Shown here in pieces: positions 43,983 through 54,285 of a DNA stretch of 64,000 nucleotides (its first letter is position 1; the number at the start of each line of letters is the position of its first letter). The notes under the pieces are model-generated. The model ran no database searches. It was not told the DNA's origin and saw only the letters and a program-made list of their open reading frames with translations. The translations under genes and the position numbers were made by a program. The stretch spans positions 29,279,001-29,343,000 of the forward strand of contig BSWB01000003.1 in NCBI GenBank assembly GCA_033239125.1, read 5' to 3'. Source of the DNA: Fagopyrum homotropicum. Taxonomy: Eukaryota > Streptophyta > Magnoliopsida > Caryophyllales > Polygonaceae.

Positions 43983-44989
43983 TCAGTACCCCCTTAAAAT
44001 AAGTTTCGTCCCGAAACTTAAAAGAAGACAACACAATGTCAGAATCCATACAAAAGAACTAAAGAGCCGAAAACGTCATAATCGGTCAAGTTCTTATTGT
44101 TTTGGGACTAGTCGGAAGAAAATTTCCGGGTATTACATCAATTCCCTCTTAACAATAAGTTTTGTCCCAAAATTTAGGGGAAGACATTCCTGATCGGCCT
44201 TTAAGGCACTAAACGGGTATATCTAATCACTACTCAAAAGTCTCATCGTTTCCACATCTAAGTATCCCGCACATTAAGGTTACCAAAAGCACACATCACT
44301 GACTAAGCACTCAATCATGAAATGAACAAGTAGTCAAACAATATCACACATACAAGGTCAAGCCCTAACTCGTCACTCCCGAGGTTACGACTATCGCTAC
44401 ATAGGTCTTTGAAAGATTACGTCATTTACTATCCCGATATCTTAGGTAGCCTTATCAGCTTTTCCTAAAACCACTGAATCTTAAATCTTTTGAGGTACTT
44501 ACATCACAAGCGTCTGCTACCACGTTCTAGAGTGGTTACCGGATATCTCACCGGTATCATCCGGCTCAACTATCCGTTCCTCTAATCTGATGACCTAACT
44601 CGTGTCTGGTAGGTATCTCTCCAACTAAAATTCTCAAACTCAGTTCCCAAAGTTAGTTTCCATGGAAAACTGAAGCTACACTCTCCAATAGGGTGAGGAA
44701 TACTAGTCCATCAATCACTTTTAAACCGCTTTAAAACTTCCAATGGTTGCCTTACACAACACACTTCTAGATCCTTTGATGACCCTACGGAAAATAATCT
44801 GTTCAACTTTCTTCACTTTGTTATGACCACTTGCTTCCGGCCTTCTGAAAAGGTTCTGACTACACACTCAGGCCAAAGGTCTTGGACATCCACCAACACT
44901 TACCACGTGCTCAATGCTCTTCGTATCACGACCCACTTGGTCTTGTCTTTTAATATTACTCAATCATCTTATTCCTCATATAATGAATC
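43983..44989 (-). other. 3' part of LARD D interior with two polypurine tracts
   Basis: Read on the minus strand, an outer tract TTTTAAGGGGGTACTGA abuts the LTR, with the palindrome at 44001-44019. An inner tract lies at 44138-44175. Between them is a ~135-bp orphan LTR-start-like segment, shared with LARD C but not LARD A. No gene is supported. Confidence 0.7.
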
Positions 44990-44994
44990 GTCAC

Positions 44995-46741
44995 TGATAG
45001 CATGAATTATAGTCTATATTTTGGGGTTTGTTTGGACGTTTTATCTTTCATAATCTGCATGTTTGTATGTATATTATGTGATTTTACTACCATTTCATCT
45101 ACCTTTGCGAGAATCGAGGTCTACACCTAGTTTTGTTGTAATCGTAGGTAAAATGGCACGTTTCGCATCAAAAAGGAGCAAAAGGAGTCATGAGTCATTT
45201 GGAGCTACATCCAGGGAGCATAGCCATGGATTAAAGATTTACTTTGGACCAGTTTTGAGAGATTTCACATTCACTTGTGACTCACCTCGGTTGACCCGAG
45301 ATTCATCTCAACCGAGGTGATCCAGAGACGCCGACTCGACCGAGGCAAACACCTAGGACGCGGCGAGAATATTTTATTCTTGGCTGAGATCTTTTAAAAT
45401 TGGAAAGTGATCTTATATTTTTGGGCTTGGCTCCTGGAAGGAAGGAGATATGCAGAATCATATATTTTACCTATATTTATGGGAAAATATCTTTCTAAGA
45501 TTTATTATCTTTGGAGGGTTATTCTCCTATAAAAAGGGTTGGATTTCCACAAATCAAAAAGGGCCGCATACATCCGCTATCACCCCCGCTTATCACGCAG
45601 CAGCCGCAGCATACTCTCATTGGAGAGATTCGAAGAACCTTTTTAAAGGTTGAAGGAAGATTGAAGTCTATAGCTTTTATAGCTTTTTGGAGGGTTTTTG
45701 TAAGATTGTCTTGAATTCCCTCACTTGTTGTCTTGTCTTGTTGGATTACTATCCAAGGAACGCTTTGTTGTGATATTTGATTCAGTTATTGAAGTCTTTT
45801 TCGTTAAATTCTTCTTTTTCAAATATTCACCTTCTTCCCATATATTTAATACTTTCATAATGATGATGAGTGGCTAATTTCCTTGTGTGATTCTAGGGTG
45901 ATTGGCTGAAGGTTGTGGGAAAAACAATGATAGAATAATCTTAGATTCCAGTAGGATCCTGAAAGTTTGAGTCTTTATCCTTAACCCTAAGCATCTCGTT
46001 CAGTCGATGAACATCTCGGCCGGGGTGGAAACTGGCTGACCGAGGTGACTTATCTGATCCATAACTACGAGTTAAGTGTTAGAGTTTGCCAAATCCTATT
46101 CTTATTACACCTTTCCTGGTTCAATGCAAGCTTAGGATGAGACTTACCCGGTAATTCCTTCGTTTGTGTACCAACAATCATAAGTGTAGGTAATAAAGGT
46201 TTATCCTTTATTGGGGTTTGAGTGTGCTTTCATCCCATCTTTGTGAGTTAGCCTGAGACTTACCCGGTAAAGGTTGATTCTATTCCCTTAGATGGTGTGT
46301 TAGTTTGAGGTTATAGTTCTTTATCTTGATTCCTAGAGACTTACCCGGTAATAGGAGTTACGGTTTAGGATTAGTGAGTAGTGAGACTTACCCGGTGATC
46401 TATTCCACTTTAGTAACACCTTCCCCACGCAAAAATCTCAGCTTTGTCCGCTTATCTATAGATCTTGAGTTGGAACCACAACTAGATGCTTTAATCCCTA
46501 GAATTGCATGTTTGCTTTATTGACTTCTTATTCATCTTTGATTGTGTTAATTGCTCTTTGTGGTTAGTATTCACGAAGCTTACCGTTATTGACTTTGTTT
46601 CACCGAGTCCCAGTGATCGACCCCTGGAATTTTCTTGCTTTTTACTACGATTGACCCGTACACTGCGGGTTCGCATCCTTGTTTTAAGCTTAAGTCTAGG
46701 GTTATAAATTTAAAGCTTGCACACACCGTTTGGAGCGAACA
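44995..46741 (+). repeat. 5' LTR of Athila-3 (1747 bp)
   Basis: It runs TGATAGCATG to GAGCGAACA. A TATA box (TATAAAAA) is at 45528-45535. Four copies of GAGACTTACCCGGTAA (the last with one change) start at 46139, 46255, 46336 and 46383. CTCGACCGAGG-type motifs lie at 45281-45350. Confidence 0.92.
45528..45535 (+). promoter_or_regulatory. Putative LTR TATA box (Athila-3)
   Basis: TATAAAAA in the U3/R region, repeated at 50241-50248 in the 3' LTR. Confidence 0.55.
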
Positions 46742-46747
46742 AGTTTT

Positions 46748-46765
46748 TGGTGCCGTTGCCGGGGA
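46748..46765 (+). other. Primer binding site, tRNA-Asp-like (Athila-3)
   Basis: TGGTGCCGTTGCCGGGGA differs by one base from the Athila-2 site. It is complementary to tRNA-Asp apart from that change. Confidence 0.85.
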
Positions 46766-46866
46766 CTTGGTCTAGACCGAGCCGGTTGCGGTTTGCTTTC
46801 GGGGCACTTGCCCCTGTTGCTACTAACTACTCTTTCTATGAGTTTTTGTAGTTTTTAGGATTTCCG

Positions 46867-47085
46867 ATGACTACATTTGATCCAGCCTGGATAGCAAGGC
46901 AAAGTGCTAGGGCGGACCATTATGAATACTTGGAGGAGAAGTACTCCTTCTATTGGTTCAACAATGAATGGGAAAGAGAAGAGGCCATTCAGCATGAACT
47001 TGCAATGTGGGATGAACTGAATGTCCCTAAAAAGATTTGTGAGAACCCCTTGAAGATTCTCTTGAATCAAGATGGGAGAGGTTGA
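46867..47085 (+). CDS. Small ORF 1 of Athila-3 (72 aa), possible Gag N-terminal relic
   Basis: The ATG at 46867 is about 100 bases after the primer site, where Gag starts in Athila-2. The product is acidic and aromatic (FDPAWIARQSARADHYEYL) and I do not recognise it. The stop codon TGA at 47083-47085 overlaps the start of the next ORF by one base (TGATG), an arrangement compatible with reinitiation. It may be the remnant of a longer Gag or a divergent N-terminus. Confidence 0.5.
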   Translation: MTTFDPAWIARQSARADHYEYLEEKYSFYWFNNEWEREEAIQHELAMWDELNVPKKICENPLKILLNQDGRG

Positions 47086-47945
47086 TGAAGAAGGTGGAGG
47101 AGCTCAAGGAAAGCACCCTATCCTATGCTAAGCCGGAAGAGGAGCATAAGGAAATGTTGCACGTTCCAAGCATCCCCCCAGTCGAACCAAAAATTTCTCC
47201 TGAAACTTCTGAGGAAGAGAAGGATATGGAAGGTCTCGATCTGACTGTTGAGACCTCGGTCGAAGTGGAAGAGATATCGGACGAGATGGAAGAATCTGCA
47301 AAACTGGAAGTAGAAGATGCAGAGAACCTTGGTCAAATTACTGAGATTGTGACCAAGGTGGAAGAAAGATCAACTGAGTTGAGAGAGATTTCATGTGTTG
47401 GTTATCAACCTAACATGAAACCTGATCCGAGCTTTGGAGAACTTTACAAGGTAAGTTCTCTTACTCCATTCGAAATCCCTATTAAAATTTCTGAATTTTT
47501 CAAGAAAGCACCGGAGAGTTGGAGGTCTCTTCCGAAAGAACCTCCCAAGATCAAGATGAAGTCTTCCTTGAAATTGTTGGAAGAAGAAGCTCCTCGGATC
47601 ATGAGGAGTGGAGTTGGCAAGCACTACACCGCTAAGGCGATGAAGAGTATCTTGTTCAAGTATGGGGTCCCTCGCATGCTCAGGACCCTGTACCATCCCC
47701 AAGCTATAGATGGGGAAGCTGCTATGATTCTCGAGAAACTGTTTTCTCGATCAAGGAAAGGATGGGACACGAGGAATGTCCCATTGAAGTGCAGGAAGTC
47801 TAGAAGGATTCCGGTGAGAATCAAACCGTACAAGCTTGTACGTGGGAGATATTACCATTTGCCGGTGAAATTAGGAACCGGAACCTTTTTGGAAGAATTT
47901 TATGATGGATGTGATGAGCACTCCATGGTGTTCAAGGTACATTGA
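47085..47945 (+). CDS. ORF 2 of Athila-3: linker fused to decayed integrase-like segment
   Basis: The ATG at 47085 starts a 286-residue open frame. The first ~110 residues are Glu/Val-rich. Residues near 150-165 resemble the protease-RT linker of Athila. From about residue 185 the sequence aligns loosely with the integrase core (GKHYTAKAMKSILFKYGVP, then YHPQ, ILEK, LPVKLG) but lacks the catalytic Asp region and the intervening RT and RNase H. No stop interrupts it, which is unusual for such diverged sequence. A catalytic role is excluded; a dominant or structural role is only a guess. The frame ends at 47945, just before the post-pol element. Confidence 0.55.
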   Translation: MKKVEELKESTLSYAKPEEEHKEMLHVPSIPPVEPKISPETSEEEKDMEGLDLTVETSVEVEEISDEMEESAKLEVEDAENLGQITEIVTKVEERSTELREISCVGYQPNMKPDPSFGELYKVSSLTPFEIPIKISEFFKKAPESWRSLPKEPPKIKMKSSLKLLEEEAPRIMRSGVGKHYTAKAMKSILFKYGVPRMLRTLYHPQAIDGEAAMILEKLFSRSRKGWDTRNVPLKCRKSRRIPVRIKPYKLVRGRYYHLPVKLGTGTFLEEFYDGCDEHSMVFKVH

Positions 47946-47968
47946 GTAATTCTATGGAGAAGGGTCCA

Positions 47969-48018
47969 GCTAGCGACCTTAAACCAAGCGTTTATTGGGA
48001 GGCAACCCAAGGTATTGC
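47969..48018 (+). other. Conserved post-pol element (Athila-3 copy)
   Basis: 50 bp nearly identical to 5318-5367. The stem is TTGGG / CCCAA at 47995-48010. Confidence 0.75.
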
Positions 48019-49707
48019 TTTCTTCTCCCTTTTCTAGTTTAGTTTAGATAGTTGCTTTGTTTTTGTTTTCCTCTAGACAACAACCAGGTATTCCAAAAGG
48101 AAGGATCACAGTTCAGGAGCTACATTGGAAGAACAAAATTTCGAGAAGTTGAGGAAACGAGCTTTACAGAGATACATCTCGGGTACTGTTAGAACACCTC
48201 GACCAAGATGTGCTTCGCCAACCGAGATGGTCTTATCTAGGAGCTATTTCTTACTTCTTCATGCAGTTTAGCTATGTTCGGTGAGCATCTTGTCTCTAGA
48301 CTTATATTGACCCACTGGGACAGTGTGTCCCAAGTATGGGGTATTTGTATTTATGTGATGACTTTGATGTACTTATTTGATGATTTCGATGTACGCACAT
48401 TTGATCGGATATTTCATATTGATGCTTCAGTTGCCTTTATATTTTTATCTGATATTACATGCATACCTACATGTTATTTGATTGAGAAAAACGTCGAAAC
48501 TAAAAAAAAATGGTTTTAAAAAAAAAAAATTTTGACCTCGACCGAGTCAGTTCTGGCCAAACGAGGCGTTTCACCTCGGTTGAACCAAGAACACCTCGAC
48601 CGATGTGTGTTAACTGAGAGTTTTCGAAAACGATTTTGTGTTACTTATTTGGATATGATCTCAGTGAAGATCTTGTTTACTGACTGGTTTTGAATCCTTT
48701 ATGTGTTTGAAAGGTTTTATAATATGTTTAAGTTGCTAAATGCTTTGTTTGAAATTATTAGCATGTTTAATACTTTGTTTTTATCCAAATTATGTTGAAT
48801 TTGAAGGTTGACACCGCAGGTTAAGTTCTCTCACTTTCTTCTTGGAAAGACCAAGGCAATTCATTCTCTTCTCCTTCTTCTTCTTGATCATGCTTAGCCC
48901 CTCATATACATTTTGCCTCCCTTTACCTATCCGGGAATTTGGAAGCAAGCGAAGTGGTGAAAGCAAGTGGAGTTAAAATTGAGAAGTGGCTGGAAGTGAA
49001 AGTGTTAGAAAGCAATAATAGGTTTGGGGAAGTCAATCATGAAGATGAGTAACTCGGCACCATTCACATAGCCGGGTGTTTGTGTCTTGCCAAAGTCGGA
49101 TTGAGCGATATTCCTAGCGGGTCATGGTATGTGCATCAAGGGTTTGATGCATCTCGAGAAATTGATGATTGCAGATTTCCTAGGCTTCGGTTATTGTGCA
49201 CCTCTGTCCATGCATCCCAAAAAGTAAAGTAAAAAGAAAAAAAAAAGTGTGAAATAAGCAAAGCTTATTGGTGGAAGATGTTGCAAGTCAAAGTGGAAGT
49301 GAAGTTCATCTTTTCCCGGATTATAGCACCACATTACCTTACACACATCCCTACCCTACACGTTTCTTAACCTTTCTTTTGGGAAGCCCTTGAGACCTTG
49401 AGCTTGTTGATTGACTTAGTGGTTTAAACTGGATTATACATGATTAATTATGATAATTATGATTTATTATGCATTCTATGATTTTATGCAAAGATGAACA
49501 ACTTTCCTATATTTATAAAATGTTTTGAGCATATTGAGTTTTTAAATTCCATGAAGTATTCTCTTAGAGTGATCTATGATAGTTGCGCACCATAAAATGT
49601 TTTCGAAAGACTTTTTCATTGATTTTCATGACTTATAATCCATTCTATCTTGTCTTCTATATGAGGAACTTTCTTGGGGACAAGCAAGGGCTAAGTATGG
49701 GGTATTT
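48019..49707 (+). other. Non-coding 3' region of Athila-3 with two polypurine tracts
   Basis: No gene is supported. A first AAGTATGGGG is at 48332-48341 and a second at 49693-49702 at the LTR edge. The block 48858-49345 (core 49021-49210) is conserved with Athila-1. Palindromes of the CTCGACCGAGG type cluster at 48534-48606. Confidence 0.7.
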
Positions 49708-51177
49708 TGATAGCATGAATTATAGTCTATATTTTGGGGTTTGTTTGGACGTTTTATCTTTCATAATCTGCATGTTTGTATGTATATTATGTGATTTTAC
49801 TACCATTTCATCTACCTTTGCGAGAATCGAGGTCTACACCTAGTTTTGTTGTAATCGTAGGTAAAATGGCACGTTTCGCATCAAAAAGGAGCAAAAGGAG
49901 TCATGAGTCATTTGGAGCTACATCCAGGGAGCATAGCCATGGATTAAAGATTTACTTTGGACCAGTTTTGAGAGATTTCACATTCAGTTGTGACTCACCT
50001 CGGTTGACCCGAGATTCATCTCGACCGAGGTGATCCAGAGACGCCGACTCGACCGAGGCGAACACCTAGGACGCGGCGAGAATATTTTATTCTTGGCTGA
50101 GATCTTTTAAAATTGGAAAGTGATCTTATATTTTTGGCATTGGCTCCTGGAAGGAAGTAGATATGCAGAATCATATATTTTACCTATATTTATGGGAAAA
50201 TATCTTTCTAAGGTTTATTATCTTTGGAGGGTTATTCTCCTATAAAAAGGGTTGGATTTCCACAAATCAAAAAGGGCCGCATACATCCGCTATCACCCCC
50301 GCTTATCACGCAGCAGCCGCAGCATACTCTCATTGGAGAGATTCGAAGAACCTTTTTGAAGGTTGAAGGAATAATCTTAGATTCCAGTAGGATCCTGAAA
50401 GTTTGAGTCTTTATCCTTAACCCTAAGCATCTCGTTCAGTCGATGAACATCTCGGCCGGGGTGGAAACTGGCTGACCGAGGTGACTTATGTGATCCATAA
50501 CTGAGAGTTAAGTGTTAGAGTTTGCCAAATCCTATTCTTATTACACCTTTCCTGGTTCAAAGCAAGCTTAGGATGAGACTTACCCGGTAATTCCTTAGTT
50601 TGTGTACCAACGATCATAAGTGTAGGTAATAAAGGTTTATCCTTTATTGGGGTTTGAGTGTGCTTTCATCCCATCTTTGTGAGTTAGCCTGAGACTTACA
50701 CGGTAAAGGTTGATTCTATTCCCTTAGATGGTGTGTTAGTTTGAGGTTATAGTTCTTTATCTTGATTCCTAGAGACTTACCCGGTAATAGGAGTTACGGT
50801 TTAGGATTAGTGAGTAGTGAGACTTACCCGGTGATCTATTCCACTTTATTAACACCTTCCCCACGCAAAAATCTCAGCTTTGTCCGCTTATCTATAGATC
50901 TTGAGTTGGAACCACAACTAGATGCTTTAATCCCTAGAATTGCATGTTTGCTTTATTGACTTCTTATTCATCTTTGATTGTGTTAATTGCTCTTTGTGGT
51001 TAGTATTCACGAAGCTTACCGTTATTGACTTTGTTTCACCGAGTCCCTGTGATCGACCCCTGGAATCTTCTTGCTTTTTACTACGATTGACCCGTACACT
51101 GCGGGTTCGCATCCTTGTTTTAAGCTTAAGTCTAGGGTTATAAATTTAAAGCTTGCACACACCGTTTGGAGCGAACA
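49708..51177 (+). repeat. 3' LTR of Athila-3 (1470 bp)
   Basis: It is nearly identical to the 5' LTR but lacks 277 bp, corresponding to about 45659-45935. The junction has only a base or two of microhomology. Confidence 0.92.
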
Positions 51178-51182
51178 GTCAC

Positions 51183-54100
51183 CTTTACCCTTTTCTGGTC
51201 TAACACTCGAGACAACTTAAATCAAATCTAGTGGTCATCCTTTTTTCTTATTTCACTTGGCATTGTTATATTATTTATATATCTCTAATTTATCGTTAAC
51301 TCTAACCCAGGCTTCCCACGCATTACCCAAGATCTTAAGTGACATAGATATGTCGGTAATGACGGTATTAAACACAAAGTGATCTTATATCAGTTATTTG
51401 ATCATAAATACTCGATACATGCTAACACACCGTCAACATTGAACTCTTGTACCCTCCACTTTTATCGGACTAGTAATATCCCTCTAACTCAAAACGCAAC
51501 TAGGCTCTGTTCCGACATAATGTTACACATAAAATCTACTCCTATATTATGCTTTCTTTAAGCACGGTTACTAGGTTGCAAGTATGCTCTTGTCGCTTCT
51601 CTTTCTTATGTATCTTCGACTCAGGATGGTAGTTACTAACTTTGAGCTTTCTAGTGCAGGCCATCCACAATATATTTTTTTTACATCATTAATTGTTTCC
51701 TAATCCATCGTGAAAACTCACTCTAGAGTATTCTATTAGTATAGAATTCCACACTACTTGTCTGGCAACATGTAACAAAGCCATCACTCTTCACTCGGAT
51801 CCATAATAGGGTACCAGTCTCCTTCTATTACCTCTACATGCACCTAAGTTTCCGTACAACATTTTCAGTCACTCACATAGCCTATCTCAAGTTTCTTTCA
51901 ACTAGAATGCATTTCACTAACTATCACCATCTTAAACTCGACACGGCATCCATCAGTACCCTTGAGGTTCTTGCTTTGTGGGTTAGGACCCACCACGCTT
52001 CCGTTGCGCTCCTCTGATTATCCTGTTGTCACTCATTAATCCTAAGGACCTTTTCTGTTAAGTATCAAATGATTGACCACAAAACTCTTTCTTCCAATTA
52101 CACCATGAGTCTTATATGGATGAAGTACCTTCTTTACTTGCATTAAAAAAAACAACTTCTTCCGCTTACTTTCTTAATTCTTCTACCACGGATCCAAACT
52201 CCCTGACTTGACCGGAGTTTGATCTTAACTAGCCAAGAAGTAACCCTTAAAACGTTTCTCTTTATACCTGTAATTCATCCATGAAGGTTGTCATTGCCTA
52301 CTTGAGGAAATCCTCTTAGGGGACGGTAAAGCTACTCCATAGATCCACCGTCACAAATATCTCTTCTTAACGGCACATAACTCGTCAATACCAAACAATA
52401 CTTGCATGTCCTTGGTTGACATCTGTCAGTCTATAATTGACTTATCTCAATTTCATACCTCTACTGGCATTAAACTTTTGGTGCACATCACCAAATCGAT
52501 TAATCTTTTTATCCTTCTTTAGTTCGTCTTATCTTTCACTCTTCTACTTCCTTTGGGACAACTCTCTTTCTCAAGTCTCACTGTGCCATTCGCCTGACGT
52601 CAAAAGTCGTTCCTAACACTCCGCGATAGATGGTAAGTGTCTTGTAGTTCCAAAGACTTTTAATTACCTCCCAATTGTAGTCCCTTTACAGGGACCGTGT
52701 GTGTTGATGACCTTATGTTCTGTTATAAATGGGGGTTACCCTGAACTCTTGAGTCCACCACACGATTCTCACAAGCACAGGTTCCTTAATCGGCGTTTTT
52801 TGTAATATTTCCTTCCAAATCTCTGTTGACTATGTTACAGGGCTTCAATCCTTTTGACACTAGCGTTATGATTCCTCTTAGAATTCTTATCTTTAAAGAA
52901 GACAAAATGTCTCCAGGCTTGTGAAGTCTACCCTTCGCTCTTACATTAAGTTGTATCTCTCCATTCCATGTAAATTGTGATCTGTCAAAATTTCCTTAGC
53001 TAGTAGGTAAACAATTGCTCATAACAATCCTTTTATACTTCTTTAGTTCGTTCTACCTTCCACCGTTCCGCTTCTTATAGGCTAACTCCATTTCTCTAGT
53101 CCGATTGTGTCATTCATCTGGAATAAATAGTCGTTTCATGTTTTCACGATAGCTTGCAAGCGTCTTTGAAATTCTTATGGCCGTAATGATCATCCTCTTG
53201 CAGTTCCTTTTGCATGGACCATCTGTGTTGATGGCTTTGGTCCCGTGATAATTCGGGTTACCCTAGACTCTCGAGTCTAGCAAGGTCGTTCTCCCATACA
53301 GATTTCTTCACTGGAGTTAGTGGTAATATCGCCTTCATGAAACTCCGTTGACCCTGCTACAAGCTTCCATTCTTTAGATATTGGCGTCGCGGTTTCTTTC
53401 AAACTACTTATATCTCTGAGGAGGGTCAAAACCTCCCCACACTTGTGGGGTCTTCCTTTTCGCTTTTACACTCAATTATAGGTCTTCATTTCATACACCT
53501 TAGATTCTCACACTTGGATTGACCCTCTGTCTCTTTTGGTTTCTCATGCCCATAATGGTCTATGGGGCATCTGCCTCGATTATAATGTCCTTGATTCCGC
53601 AATCTTGGTTGTACTCAATTCTACTTGTCTCGGTCCAATATTGTTATCTCTAGTCCGCACTCTTGTAGTCTCTTGCATGGTTCCTCTAATTCCATCTCTC
53701 GGCCTCGTTTGCTCGAGTTCCTTGTACGACCTTCTATTCCTTCTAACTGAACTGACTCAGGAATTTCTTCCTCATCTGATTGTGCTTGTGGTAACAATTA
53801 TCTTCACCACTTTACTTCCTTGATCACTTGTTGTTTGGATACTTTATAAGGATCACCAAGTAGCCTACCCGAGTATAACATTCAATTCAGGGTTCGGTTT
53901 CATTGCCTCGTGTTGAAAACTCTTCAAGTCCGCTACCGATTTATAATGAGGCGATAATCACTTCATTATATCACAACTAAAGGATACAAAATATCCTTTA
54001 GGATACTAACATGCTATACATATACATATATATAATCATACATTAGAACATATCGATATAAGTCTATATACTAACTAACACACCTATCATTCTAAGTTGC

Positions 54101-54270
54101 AGAGATCCACGGAGAGCGATGGTAGTCCGACGTACTACTAACCCACAACCCGACTATGCTCGTGTATAAACATAAATCCGTTTTGAAAATTTTAGACCCC
54201 TTTCGGGTTCTAGTTATTTTATACAATCGGTCTTTCAGAAGATTTCAAGTGCCATTGTTGCCAACCCAGA
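51183..54270 (-). other. 5' part of LARD D interior, non-coding
   Basis: It aligns in reverse with LARD A and C interiors. It keeps the diverged tandem repeat of LARD C, the tRNA relic (51977-52018) and the first leader stem (53977-54001). No gene is supported. An open frame at 53536-53823 (plus) is antisense to the element. Confidence 0.75.
51977..52018 (-). other. Initiator tRNA-Met relic inside LARD D
   Basis: On the minus strand it reads from ATCAGAGG through CCCACA with the same shortened anticodon loop (GGGTCCTAACCC) as LARD A. Confidence 0.78.
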
Positions 54271-54282
54271 CCTCTGATACCA
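54271..54282 (-). other. Primer binding site, initiator tRNA-Met (LARD D)
   Basis: The minus strand reads TGGTATCAGAGG, one base different at the end from LARD A and C. Confidence 0.82.
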
Positions 54283-54285
54283 TAT

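Larger units (their letters stand above)
44995..51177 (+). mobile_element. Athila-3: short non-autonomous Athila derivative
   Basis: It is bounded by GTCAC (44990-44994, 51178-51182). LTRs are 44995-46741 and 49708-51177, of the same LTR family as Athila-2. The primer site is tRNA-Asp-like. The 2.97-kb interior holds two small overlapping ORFs, the post-pol element and the long non-coding 3' region with two polypurine tracts. Most of gag, protease, RT and RNase H are missing. Confidence 0.93.
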
